Assembly (NCBI GenBank): GCA_016784945.1
Contig: JADHTP010000049.1
Coordinates: 1 to 15,032, forward strand
Reading direction: 5' to 3'
Length of the DNA: 15,032 nucleotides
Source: Deltaproteobacteria bacterium
GTDB taxonomy: Bacteria > Myxococcota_A > UBA9042 > DTJE01
The position numbers were made by a program, and so were the translations under genes. The notes beneath the pieces were generated by a model. The model was not told where the DNA came from. It made no database searches and was given only the letters and a program-made list of their open reading frames with translations. Of this stretch, positions 1 through 6,985 are shown in pieces; position 1 is the first letter of the stretch, and each line of letters begins with the position of its first letter.

Positions 1-932
1 TGACCCACCCTCAGGGCCTTGACCTTTTCGGCACAGAGTTCCACGAAACGGTCGTACAGGGGGCGGGCCACGTAAGCGCGCTCCACCGATGCGCAGACCT
101 GCCCGCAGTTGGTGAAGGCGCCCCAGACCGCTCCGCTGGCGGCCATTTCCACGTCCGCGTCTTCGCACACGATCATGGGATCCTTGCCCCCCAGTTCCAT
201 CACCGCCGGGATGAGGTGCTCCGCGCACACGGTCTGGAGCTTCTTTCCCACGCCCGTGCTCCCTGTGAAGATGAGCTTGCGGACCGGTGGCTCGAACAGC
301 GCCGTGCCCATAGCGCTGCCGGAGGCGATGATGGTGGTGAATACGCCTTCGGGCAGTCCGGCGCCCTCCCGGAGGATTTCGTCGATCTTCAGCCCGATCA
401 TGGCCGTGTCCGACGCGGGCTTGAACAGCACCGTATTTCCCGCCAGCAGGGCGAAGATGATCCCCGACATGGGAATGCCGAAGGGATAGTTCCAGGGCGA
501 TACCACGGCGATGACGCCCAGGGGTTCGTGCACTAGCCGCGACGCCTTGGTGGCCTTGAAGATGGGGTTGTGCAGGGGAATGGGCTTGTCCTTGAGGACC
601 TCCGGTGCCCGCTTGACGTAATAGGTGATCAGGTCCGTGACCGGGAACAGTTCTGCGGACAGGGCCTCCAGTCGGGGCTTTCCGTTTTCCTTGGAGACGA
701 TCTCGCAGATATCATCCATGTGGTCCAGGATGTAGTCGCGGGCCTTGAGAAGGTACCGGCCGCGCTCCTGCAGGCTCAGGGCCGCCCAGCCGGGAAAGGC
801 CTTCTGCGCACCCTCCACCGCCAGGGCCACCTCATCGGGTGTCTTGAGGGGGATTTCACCCAGGGTTTCCAGGGTGGCGGGATTCATGGAAACGAGGATG
901 TTCTTGCCGTTGTCGGCTGTTTTCCGGGCCAC
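1..932 (-). CDS. NAD(P)-dependent aldehyde dehydrogenase (3' end beyond window)
   Basis: This is an aldehyde dehydrogenase superfamily enzyme that would oxidise an aldehyde to a carboxylate with NAD(P)+ in the cytoplasm. About 310 residues are visible and the C-terminus lies outside the window. The order of motifs is typical: SPWNYPF with the oxyanion Asn148, a nucleotide-binding FTGSTGVGK stretch near 220, the general base Glu246 in MELGGKDP, and the nucleophile Cys280 in GQVCAS. The Glu-Cys distance of 34 residues is the usual one. I start it at GTG 932, the reading-frame start placed 5 nt after a GGAGGT Shine-Dalgarno; an ATG 13 bases upstream is out of frame. NhaA lies 81 bp upstream on the same strand. 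The substrate cannot be told from sequence; succinate-semialdehyde or fatty-aldehyde dehydrogenase are both possible. Confidence 0.93.
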   Translation of the reverse strand, partial: MARKTADNGKNILVSMNPATLETLGEIPLKTPDEVALAVEGAQKAFPGWAALSLQERGRYLLKARDYILDHMDDICEIVSKENGKPRLEALSAELFPVTDLITYYVKRAPEVLKDKPIPLHNPIFKATKASRLVHEPLGVIAVVSPWNYPFGIPMSGIIFALLAGNTVLFKPASDTAMIGLKIDEILREGAGLPEGVFTTIIASGSAMGTALFEPPVRKLIFTGSTGVGKKLQTVCAEHLIPAVMELGGKDPMIVCEDADVEMAASGAVWGAFTNCGQVCASVERAYVARPLYDRFVELCAEKVKALRVG

Positions 933-937
933 GAGTC

Positions 938-943
938 ACCTCC
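938..943 (-). promoter_or_regulatory. Shine-Dalgarno deciding the aldehyde dehydrogenase GTG start
   Basis: GGAGGT on the minus strand lies 5 nt before GTG 932. It supports the GTG over the nearby out-of-frame ATG at 945, which itself overlaps the Shine-Dalgarno. Confidence 0.75.
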
Positions 944-963
944 ATCTGCAGGGGCCGGAGGCA

Positions 964-992
964 AGCATGTCGCAATGCATCAAGTGTGTCAA
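964..992 (-). promoter_or_regulatory. Possible sigma70-type promoter of the aldehyde dehydrogenase gene
   Basis: On the minus strand a perfect TTGACA (992-987) is followed after 17 nt by CATGCT (969-964), a 3/6 match to the -10 consensus. Transcription would begin near 957, giving a leader of about 25 nt. The -35 box and spacing are good and the -10 is poor. If real, the gene can be expressed separately from nhaA. Confidence 0.4.
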
Positions 993-1013
993 GAAGTGGC
1001 CCGGCACAGCGAA

Positions 1014-2261
1014 TCATGGGCTGGGAGCATCGCCGGGAGGCGTACGTTTCGAAGCGAACTCGCGGGCCGACTTGAACACGCCCATCAACTTAGCCGCCAC
1101 CAGGGTGATGGGCGCCACCACGAAGCTGAAGAGGGCGCCCATCTTCACGCTGTCCTGGAGGTCCCCGCCGGGGAAGGCCACCACGGAAACGAAAAGGGCC
1201 ACCGTGAACCCGATGCCGGCGGCGATGCCCACCACCAGGAGTTCCCGGTTGCCCATGCCCCTTGGGAGCTGGAGGCCGCCCAGCTGGCCCAGTTTCGTCA
1301 TGACCACGATGCCGACAGGCTTGCCGACGAGGAGACCGGCGCACACGAGCCAGGTGCCGAGGCCCAGGGCGGAGAACTCTACGCCGGCGTTCACGAACCC
1401 GAAGAGGCCCAGGAACAGTTCCACCGGCGTCTTCCACCAGTGTTCCATCCGGTTCAGGGTGTCGTGCCCGTCGGACTCGCCCGGTTCCCAGATGCCCATG
1501 TCCGAGTGTTCGTGTGGCATGCACCAGGCCAGGGGCACAAGGGCCAGGGCCGGGTGGATGCCGCCTTCGTGGAAGGCGAACCAGGAAATCACGCCGGGAC
1601 CCAGGATATAGGGCCAGAACGAGTGCAACTTGAAGACCTTCCAGAACACCAGTGCCAGCACGATGGACGCCACCACGCCCGTGCCGAACACCAGCATGGG
1701 CTGGATTCCATGGAGGAAGGGCAGGAGGTTGTGCACTTCCTGGGGGTAGAAGGTGGCCAGGACGATGAGGCCGCCTGCGTCGTCGGCGATGGCGAGCAGG
1801 AGCAGGAACACGATGGCCGGGTGGGTCTTACCACCGACGCGGGGAAAGATCATCCGGGCCACCATGTAGGAAAAGGCGATGTCCGTGGCCATGGGGATGG
1901 CCCAGCCCCGCGTCAGTTCGGGGGCGGCGAAGAAATGGGTGCCGGCCACGTAGATGAGGGCGGGTCCGGCCATGCCCCCGATGGTGGCCATGATGGGGAG
2001 CGCGGCGGTCCGGGCCTTGGACAGGGGGCCGCCCGGGAGCATGGATTCCCGGATCTCCTTGCCCGCCAGCAGGAAGAAGAAGGCCATGGCGATGTCGTTG
2101 ATGGCAAAGAACAGGACGTTTTTGACCTGGCTGTAGGACCCGTTGTCCAGGTTTGCCCACACCAGGCCCACCGCGGCCCCGATGATCAGGAACAGGGAAT
2201 TCTCCAGGAGAAACTGGATGGAATTGGCCAGGAAACCACCGTTCTTCTTGTTCGTACTCAT
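1014..2261 (-). CDS. nhaA: Na+/H+ antiporter NhaA
   Basis: This integral inner-membrane antiporter exports Na+ (or Li+) in exchange for protons and serves pH and sodium homeostasis. The 415-residue product is hydrophobic throughout and slightly longer than the E. coli protein. Family landmarks are visible: FFFLLAGKEIRE near 61-72, MATDIAF with Asp127 (E. coli Asp133), the ion-binding pair Asp160-Asp161 in AIADDAGG (E. coli Asp163/164), and Lys314 in VGKPVGI (E. coli Lys300). ATG 2261 follows GAGGTGA by a normal spacing. It is on the same strand as the aldehyde dehydrogenase downstream, 81 bp away. The correspondence to E. coli residues is from family knowledge; no alignment was run. The identification itself is very secure. 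Confidence 0.97.
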   Translation of the reverse strand: MSTNKKNGGFLANSIQFLLENSLFLIIGAAVGLVWANLDNGSYSQVKNVLFFAINDIAMAFFFLLAGKEIRESMLPGGPLSKARTAALPIMATIGGMAGPALIYVAGTHFFAAPELTRGWAIPMATDIAFSYMVARMIFPRVGGKTHPAIVFLLLLAIADDAGGLIVLATFYPQEVHNLLPFLHGIQPMLVFGTGVVASIVLALVFWKVFKLHSFWPYILGPGVISWFAFHEGGIHPALALVPLAWCMPHEHSDMGIWEPGESDGHDTLNRMEHWWKTPVELFLGLFGFVNAGVEFSALGLGTWLVCAGLLVGKPVGIVVMTKLGQLGGLQLPRGMGNRELLVVGIAAGIGFTVALFVSVVAFPGGDLQDSVKMGALFSFVVAPITLVAAKLMGVFKSAREFASKRTPPGDAPSP

Positions 2262-2299
2262 GGCCCGTCACCTCGTTGAGCCCCCAGGGAACGGGAGGA

Positions 2300-2329
2300 A
2301 TGATAGGACTACAGCTTCGTCATTGACAG
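2300..2329 (-). promoter_or_regulatory. Weak candidate promoter for nhaA
   Basis: On the minus strand CTGTCA (2329-2324, 4/6 match to -35) is followed after 18 nt by TATCAT (2305-2300, 5/6 match to -10), about 40 nt before the nhaA ATG. The -10 is good and the -35 only fair. Confidence 0.3.
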
Positions 2330-2358
2330 GACGGAGGTCACAAGAATGTAGGGCGGGG

Positions 2359-2386
2359 TTGATCGCTGATCGCAAATCGTCTACCG
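2359..2386. repeat. Heptameric tandem array A (four units)
   Basis: Four degenerate 7-bp units stand end to end on the plus strand: TTGATCG, CTGATCG, CAAATCG, TCTACCG. Read on the minus strand, in G-first register, they include GATCAGC and GATCAAC, two heptamers also present in the array at 4128-4162. The array begins 11 bp downstream of the stop codon of the 475-residue membrane protein. Confidence 0.55.
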
Positions 2387-2397
2387 CAGGGGAGATG

Positions 2398-3825
2398 TCA
2401 CATGGTCTGGAGCACGAAGAGGAGGGCGGCCATGGCCGAGGCCAGAATGAAGATCAGCAGCGCCAGAGTCAGCAGACCCCGTCGGGGATTGATCCGGTCC
2501 GCTTCAGCGGACCAGTCCTCGCCGTCCTCCAGGAGGCGCGCCCTGGATCGAAGGTGACCGCGGATGGTCACCACGGCCATCCAGGCGATGAGAGCGGCCA
2601 GGCAGGTTCCCAGCAGCCCGAGCAGCACGGCGTCCCGGCTGGATCGGCCGGCCCGGGCCATCGCCTTCACGGCATCCGTGGTGTTCGCCATGCGGTTCAG
2701 CCAGGCCGGGGAGGATTCCGCCAGCGTGGCGAGGGCGTAGGGGATGGCGTGAACCCCGGCGTCGCTGGTCGGGGCGGGTCCGATTCCCAGAAGGCCCAGC
2801 AGCTCGTCTCCCGTGAAACCGTCTCCCGCCGCGACGAGGTGGCTGATGCCCCGGGCTTCCGGCGACAGGGGTGTGGACGTGTAACGTGCCAGGAACAGTC
2901 CCGGTCCCGGCAGGTCCAGGCCCACCTCCACAACGCCGTCCCGGACCGTGGCGCTGACCCCATCCACGAGGGCTCCGGCACCCGAGCCGTCCCAGGTGAA
3001 GGCCAGGCCGAAGAGGCGTTCGGTCTTTTCGGGGGTCCTTACCCGGGTTACGGTCCGGTACCCTTGACCGTGGCGTGTGGTACGGCTGTCGAGGATACCG
3101 GCGCGACGGGCCGCGGCTCCCACCAGGAACTCGGCGGAACACAGGGTTCCACCGCCCTGTGTCACGCGGTTCAGGCTGAGACGGGCCCTCACGCGCAAGG
3201 ACCGGGGCTTGAAGGGCAGAAAGGCGCCTCCCCAGGGCTCCAGAGGAACGGTGCTCACCTGTTTTCCCGATTGCAGCGTGATCCCGGTCTGCTCCAGGCC
3301 TTCCCCCCCGGCGAGCAGCAGGAGCGTTCCTTCCCGTCCCACCCGGGGAGCGCCTGTATCGGACAGGAGCACGAATTCACGGTCGCCACAGTCCACCTGC
3401 ATGGGCCATCCCTGGGCGCGACGGGGATCCAGGGCCCGGGTCGCGGCGGATCCGGGGATCGGCACGGGAACCTCGGCCTGAAGGGGCCCCAGTCGGTTGA
3501 CGGCCTTTACGACGAGGGTTTCCGGGAGGGACGCCCCGGCTTCCCAGTGCAGGAGCGCCGGATCGTCGCCATCCTGTTCGAAGCTGACGGGGATTTCCCG
3601 CGTCCCGTCCCGTCCCGTCAGTCCGGTGACCTGGACCGGTTCGGTCCGGTGCCGACGCAGGTCGAAGGATTCCAGGAACAGGACGCCCCCGAGGCTGCCG
3701 GACGGGGCGGGGGCCGAGTAGGCGGCCAGGGAGGTGCCCTGTCCCTCACCCCGTGTGGCCAGGTAGACGATCCCGATCACCACCGCAAGCGACGTGACCG
3801 CCGTGACGAAGACCTTCCCACCCAT
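2398..3825 (-). CDS. Unrecognised membrane-anchored protein with large extracytoplasmic region
   Basis: I do not recognise a family. The 475-residue product begins with a short basic stretch and a hydrophobic helix (about 5-23). A long, Gly/Arg/Val-rich, probably beta-structured region (about 25-395) follows, then a second helix (about 399-421), a basic and acidic loop of about 28 residues, and a last helix (about 450-472). By the positive-inside rule the loop is cytoplasmic and the large region periplasmic. I start at ATG 3825. The reading frame runs further to GTG 3909, but that extension would encode the heptamer array and the edge of the 116-bp repeat, so it is unlikely to be protein. No good Shine-Dalgarno precedes ATG 3825. 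Repeats flank the gene on both sides. It could be a sensor-like or envelope protein; function unknown. Confidence 0.7.
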   Translation of the reverse strand: MGGKVFVTAVTSLAVVIGIVYLATRGEGQGTSLAAYSAPAPSGSLGGVLFLESFDLRRHRTEPVQVTGLTGRDGTREIPVSFEQDGDDPALLHWEAGASLPETLVVKAVNRLGPLQAEVPVPIPGSAATRALDPRRAQGWPMQVDCGDREFVLLSDTGAPRVGREGTLLLLAGGEGLEQTGITLQSGKQVSTVPLEPWGGAFLPFKPRSLRVRARLSLNRVTQGGGTLCSAEFLVGAAARRAGILDSRTTRHGQGYRTVTRVRTPEKTERLFGLAFTWDGSGAGALVDGVSATVRDGVVEVGLDLPGPGLFLARYTSTPLSPEARGISHLVAAGDGFTGDELLGLLGIGPAPTSDAGVHAIPYALATLAESSPAWLNRMANTTDAVKAMARAGRSSRDAVLLGLLGTCLAALIAWMAVVTIRGHLRSRARLLEDGEDWSAEADRINPRRGLLTLALLIFILASAMAALLFVLQTM

Positions 3826-3834
3826 GGAGGTAGC

Positions 3835-3862
3835 GTCTACCGTCCACGGACAACAGTCAACC
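3835..3862. repeat. Heptameric tandem array B (four units)
   Basis: In G-first register the plus strand reads GTCTACC, GTCCACG, GACAACA, GTCAACC. The unit GTCTACC is shared exactly with the array at 9837-9900 and, as its complement, with array A. The array sits 10 bp upstream of the presumed ATG 3825, where the leader of the membrane-protein mRNA would be. It is more degenerate than the others. Confidence 0.45.
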
Positions 3863-3887
3863 TGTCGTCCACCGTGAACGTGGGCAA

Positions 3888-4003
3888 GGCGCCAATCTCG
3901 GGCGGGCACTGGCGTGCCGCCCTGCGCTTGGCGCTTCTCTTACTCAAGGGGGGCGCCGCCCCCCTATGACCCCCCTTGTAGGGGCGACTCCGTCGCTGCT
4001 CCG
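3888..4003. repeat. 116-bp tandem repeat, copy 1
   Basis: Positions 3888-4003 repeat at 4004-4119 with a constant offset of 116. The first 89 bases match at nearly every position; the 3' part diverges but keeps the core GACTCCGTCG. Internal hairpins: a 9-bp stem with one bulge (3900-3922), GGGGGGC-GCC-GCCCCCC (3948-3964), and GCGAC-TCC-GTCGC (3984-3996). No T-tract follows the G/C stem on either strand, so it is not a classical intrinsic terminator. Confidence 0.85.
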
Positions 4004-4119
4004 GGCGCTAATCTCGGGCGGGCACTGGCGTGCCGCCCTGCGATTCGCGCTTCTCTTACTCAAGGGGGGCGCAGCCCCCCTATGACCCCCCTGGTCGCAT
4101 CGACTCCGTCGATGCTCTC
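4004..4119. repeat. 116-bp tandem repeat, copy 2
   Basis: This is the second copy, abutting the first without a gap. It keeps the G/C hairpin (GGGGGGC-GCA-GCCCCCC, 4064-4080, loop changed by one base). Its third hairpin is longer, GCATCGAC-TCC-GTCGATGC (4097-4115). Relative to copy 1, the fifth stem pair changes from G-C to T-A, a two-sided change that keeps pairing. Confidence 0.85.
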
Positions 4120-4127
4120 TCCTGAAT

Positions 4128-4162
4128 GATCAACGATCAGCGGTTTGCGATGGGCGATAGGC
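4128..4162. repeat. Heptameric tandem array C (five units)
   Basis: The plus strand reads GATCAAC, GATCAGC, GGTTTGC, GATGGGC, GATAGGC without interruption. Each unit begins with G and ends with C. GATCAAC and GATCAGC recur in array A on the other strand. The array ends 4 bp downstream of the stop codon of the FeS oxidoreductase gene (4169-4167, minus strand). Confidence 0.6.
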
Positions 4163-4166
4163 TGCC

Positions 4167-6203
4167 CTACAGCCCCATTCTCTCGGCGAGCAGTTCGGCC
4201 ACGTCCTTGGTCTGGATCTCTTCACCCCAGTCCAGTTCGTTCACGCCGTCGCGCAGCATCACCAGGCAGAAGGGACAGGCGCTGGCCACCAGTTCCGGAT
4301 TGGCTTCCTTGAGCTGCTTCAGGCGCAGCTGGTTCATGCGCTCACCCTCGCCTTCCTCGCGGAACATGAGGCCGCCGCCCGCGCCGCAGCACATGCCGTT
4401 GACCCGGCTGCGCTCGATCTCCACGGTTTCCATGCCCATCTGGTGCAGGATATCGCGGGGCTCGTCATAGATGTCGTTGTAGCGGCCCAGGTAGCATGAG
4501 TCGTGGAAGGTGACCTTCCGGCCGTTTTCGCCCTTGGGCACGTCCAGCTTGCCGTCCTTGATGAGGTCCATGATGAAGGTGGTGTGGTGGATCACCTCGT
4601 AGTTCCCCTCGAACTGCGGGTACTCGTTCTTCAGGGCGTTCATGCAGTGGGGGCAGGCCGTGATGATCTTCTTGACCCCGTAGGCGTTGAACATCTCGAT
4701 GTTGGTCTGGGCCTGGATCTGGAACAGGTACTCGTTGCCCAGCCGCCGTGACGGGTCGCCGCAGCACTGTTCCTCGGCCCCCATGATGGCGAAGTCGACG
4801 CCCGCCTTCTGGAGCAGCTTGATGACGGCCTTGGCCACCTTCTGGTTCCGGTCGTCATAGGCGGCGAAACAGCCCAGGAACAGCAGGTAGTCGGCCCCAC
4901 CCTCCTTTTCGGACAGGAGGGGCACACCCAGTTCCTTGCACCATTCGCCCCGCTCGCCCGAGGCCAGTCCCCAGGGGTTGGACTTGTTTTCGAGGTTCTT
5001 CATGGCGGTGTTGACTTCGGGGTTGGCCTTGCCCTCCATGAGCATCAGGTACCGCCGGAAGTCCACGATCTTGTCCACGTGGTTGATGGTGACCGGGCAG
5101 TTCTCTTCGCAGGAACGACAGGTGGTGCAGGACCAGATCACCTCTTCCTGGATGTCGTCGATGAGGGTGGGCTGGCCTTCCTCGGCTTCCTTTCTGCCCA
5201 GGATCTCGTCCTGGTGCTTCTTGACGTGGTCCCTCATGTCGCAGATCAGCATCTTGGGGCTCAGGGGCTTGCCCGACTGGTGGGCCGGACAGTTCACGGT
5301 GCAGCGACCACATTCCGTGCAGGTGTAGCCGTCCATGATCTGCTTCCAGGTCAATTCCGTGGCGCTGTTGACGCCGAAGGTCTCCTGCTCCTCGATGTCC
5401 AGGATGGGCTTGATGGCGCCACGGGCCTCGAGCTTGCTGAAGAACACGTTGGGAATGGAGGTGATCACGTGGAAGTGCTTGGACCGCGGCAGTTCGTTCA
5501 GGAAGAGCAGAAGGATCACGATGTGGATCCAGAAGCTGATCACGCCGATGCCCTTGAGAACACCCACGGGAAGCCCGCTCATCCACCCGGCCACCACTGA
5601 ACCGACCGGGGATGCCCCCATTTCGGCCTTGATCCCGGCAATCACGTCGACATTGGCATAGGCGCCCAGGCCCAGGGCGGCGAATCGTGCCCCGTCGTAA
5701 AGGAAATCGGTGACCATGAGGCCCCCGATGAAGCCCAGGATCATGAGGGCCGAACCCGAAAAGGTGAGGCGCTCCGGTTTGACGATCAGGCGTCGATAGG
5801 CCGCGTATAACACCATGGCCAGGACCACCACCTCGGTCCAGTCCTTCAGCCAGGCGTAGAGATGGTCCAGGGCCGGCCAGAACCAGAGCAGGGTCCACGT
5901 GCCTTCCCAGACCCCGCCGTCGTAGGCACGGACCATGAGGGAGACGCTGCGGATCAGCAGGGCCAGAAAGCCCCAGAAGATGAAGGCGTGCATGATGCCC
6001 GCCGACTTCTCCTTGAACATCTTCTTCTGGGCGAAGGCAATGCGGATGGTGGTCTCGATCCGTTCACGGATGCGATCCCAACGCACTTCGGGCTTCGCCT
6101 TGAGCAGGATCCCGACCTTTTCGCGCATGATCTGCACGAAGAAGAACGTGGCCACGGCCAGAAGGACCGTCATGATGAGGGCGTCGATCGGACTGACCAA
6201 CAT
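4167..6203 (-). CDS. Membrane FeS oxidoreductase, HdrD/NarI-like fusion (probable ETF:menaquinone oxidoreductase type)
   Basis: This 678-residue inner-membrane protein joins a NarI-like cytochrome b-type domain to a cytoplasmic iron-sulfur domain. About five helices lie in residues 1-240, with candidate haem-ligand histidines 72, 114 and 227. Two [4Fe-4S] motifs follow (Cys295-298-301-305 and Cys359-362-365-369). Two CCG domains come last (Cys445, 480/481, 517/520 and Cys570, 605/606, 643/646), as in heterodisulfide reductase subunit D. Proteins of this architecture pass electrons between ETF and menaquinone in fatty-acid-oxidising anaerobes; that role here is inference, since no etfAB is in the window. 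I start at ATG 6203, after GGAGGT, not at in-frame ATGs 6236 or 6215. trmB lies 52 bp upstream on the same strand. Confidence 0.93.
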   Translation of the reverse strand: MLVSPIDALIMTVLLAVATFFFVQIMREKVGILLKAKPEVRWDRIRERIETTIRIAFAQKKMFKEKSAGIMHAFIFWGFLALLIRSVSLMVRAYDGGVWEGTWTLLWFWPALDHLYAWLKDWTEVVVLAMVLYAAYRRLIVKPERLTFSGSALMILGFIGGLMVTDFLYDGARFAALGLGAYANVDVIAGIKAEMGASPVGSVVAGWMSGLPVGVLKGIGVISFWIHIVILLLFLNELPRSKHFHVITSIPNVFFSKLEARGAIKPILDIEEQETFGVNSATELTWKQIMDGYTCTECGRCTVNCPAHQSGKPLSPKMLICDMRDHVKKHQDEILGRKEAEEGQPTLIDDIQEEVIWSCTTCRSCEENCPVTINHVDKIVDFRRYLMLMEGKANPEVNTAMKNLENKSNPWGLASGERGEWCKELGVPLLSEKEGGADYLLFLGCFAAYDDRNQKVAKAVIKLLQKAGVDFAIMGAEEQCCGDPSRRLGNEYLFQIQAQTNIEMFNAYGVKKIITACPHCMNALKNEYPQFEGNYEVIHHTTFIMDLIKDGKLDVPKGENGRKVTFHDSCYLGRYNDIYDEPRDILHQMGMETVEIERSRVNGMCCGAGGGLMFREEGEGERMNQLRLKQLKEANPELVASACPFCLVMLRDGVNELDWGEEIQTKDVAELLAERMGL

Positions 6204-6207
6204 GTCG

Positions 6208-6213
6208 ACCTCC
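6208..6213 (-). promoter_or_regulatory. Shine-Dalgarno deciding the FeS oxidoreductase start
   Basis: GGAGGT on the minus strand lies 4 nt before ATG 6203. The other two in-frame ATGs (6236, 6215) have no such site, and the ATG at 6215 overlaps this one. Confidence 0.7.
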
Positions 6214-6255
6214 ATGGGTTGCAAATAGATGTTCAACGCAGCGCAGCCCCCGTTT

Positions 6256-6930
6256 TTACTTCTTCGTCACGGCGGCTGCAAACACATTTTCATTGTTTTC
6301 GATGATTTTCACTTCCCGGTTGGTCAGGGGCAGGCCACCGGGCAGGTCGCACGGCTCGAAAGCGCCGGTTTCGATGAACACGTCCTTGAGGATCTCCAGG
6401 TAGCGGGCCACATCGCTCTTGAGCACCATGAGTCCGCCGGGCGCAAGGGCATTGACCAGGACCCCGGCCATGAGGGGCCCATGCCGCCGCCGTGAGTGCT
6501 TCTTCTTCCACCAGGGGTCGGGAAACAGGAGGTAGGCCTCGTGGGCCGTGCCCGGCTCCACCAGGAGCGGGATGGTGACCCGTGCGTCGCCCCAGACCAC
6601 ACGGACGTTGGACCTTTCGGCCTTGCGCGCCCGCGACAACGTGTTCCGGCAGAAGGTCAGGCGCGATTCGAATCCCACGCAAAGGGCCTCCTTGCGCCGG
6701 TCAGCCAGGCCCACAAGGAAGGCACCCTTGCCCGGTCCCACCTCCACGATGAGGGGGCGGCCCGCGACCTCACGCCGGAAACCGTCCACGTGGGCGTCGT
6801 CCGCCGGGTTAACGAGGCCCGGGATCTCGCCCAGGTCCGGGGGTACCCTCTGGTTCGACAACCGCCCGCCGCCCCCGATGAGATCGTCCGGCGTCACGTC
6901 GTCGAAGGTCCTGAATGTCTTGTCGGCCAT
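6256..6930 (-). CDS. trmB: tRNA (guanine-N7-)-methyltransferase TrmB
   Basis: TrmB transfers a methyl group from S-adenosylmethionine to N7 of G46 in the variable loop of tRNAs. The 224-residue product shows the SAM-binding motif EVGPGKGAFL (63-72), an acidic Glu88 after the second strand, GDA (114-116), the signature FPDPWWKKKHSRRR (136-149) and the TxxE motif TNRE (203-206). I chose ATG 6930; a GTG at 6966 would add 12 residues unlike the family. The Shine-Dalgarno is weak in either case. The gene is divergent from the threonine aldolase gene and is followed after 52 bp by the FeS oxidoreductase, with which it may be cotranscribed. An N-terminal extension of about 50 residues precedes the methyltransferase fold. 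Confidence 0.93.
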   Translation of the reverse strand: MADKTFRTFDDVTPDDLIGGGGRLSNQRVPPDLGEIPGLVNPADDAHVDGFRREVAGRPLIVEVGPGKGAFLVGLADRRKEALCVGFESRLTFCRNTLSRARKAERSNVRVVWGDARVTIPLLVEPGTAHEAYLLFPDPWWKKKHSRRRHGPLMAGVLVNALAPGGLMVLKSDVARYLEILKDVFIETGAFEPCDLPGGLPLTNREVKIIENNENVFAAAVTKK

Positions 6931-6967
6931 GGTGAGCCCGTCCCTTTCCGACCGGTGGATTCTCACC

Positions 6968-6974
6968 TATACTA
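6968..6974. promoter_or_regulatory. Overlapping divergent -10 elements between trmB and ltaE
   Basis: The plus strand has TATACT (6968-6973, 5/6 match), predicting a start near 6980 for the threonine aldolase mRNA. The minus strand has TAGTAT (6974-6969, 4/6) for trmB. The -35 matches are weak (TTTCCG and GTGTCC, 3/6 each, both at 17 nt). The two elements overlap almost fully, so RNA polymerase could occupy only one at a time. Confidence 0.35.
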
Positions 6975-6985
6975 CGCGCCATGAA

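Larger units (their letters stand above)
3826..4166. other. Repeat-filled spacer without a gene
   Basis: These 341 bases separate two minus-strand genes. They hold a heptameric array (3835-3862), a two-copy 116-bp tandem duplication (3888-4119) and a second heptameric array (4128-4162). Only short linkers remain outside these. I see no convincing gene, tRNA or canonical promoter. Short plus-strand frames through the repeat are not protein-like. Confidence 0.8.

Noticed and set aside
570..2279. Long open frame of 569 codons on the plus strand
   Set aside because: It is antisense to nhaA and the aldehyde dehydrogenase, both of which have clear family motifs. Its product is Gly/His/Gln-rich without domains, as expected from a high-GC shadow frame.
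2323..2351. Plus-strand promoter starting with TTGACA
   Set aside because: The -35 is perfect but the hexamer 17 nt downstream (ATGTAG) is not a -10, and no plus-strand gene follows.
3826..3909. N-terminal extension of the 475-residue protein to GTG 3909
   Set aside because: It would translate a heptamer array and the edge of the 116-bp repeat, adds a non-hydrophobic segment before a normal N-terminal anchor, and has no Shine-Dalgarno.
2143..3969. Long open frame of 608 codons on the plus strand
   Set aside because: It runs antisense to nhaA and the 475-residue membrane protein and reads through the heptamer array into the 116-bp repeat. The composition is Gly/Arg/Gln-rich with no hydrophobic or domain pattern, whereas the minus strand gives proper membrane helices.
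3948..4080. G/C hairpins of the 116-bp repeat as intrinsic terminators
   Set aside because: The stems are strong, but no U-rich tract follows on either strand. A pausing or Rho-linked role remains possible.
3888..4162. CRISPR array
   Set aside because: Two abutting 116-bp copies without spacers, and 7-bp units without unique spacers, do not fit a CRISPR array. No cas gene is present.
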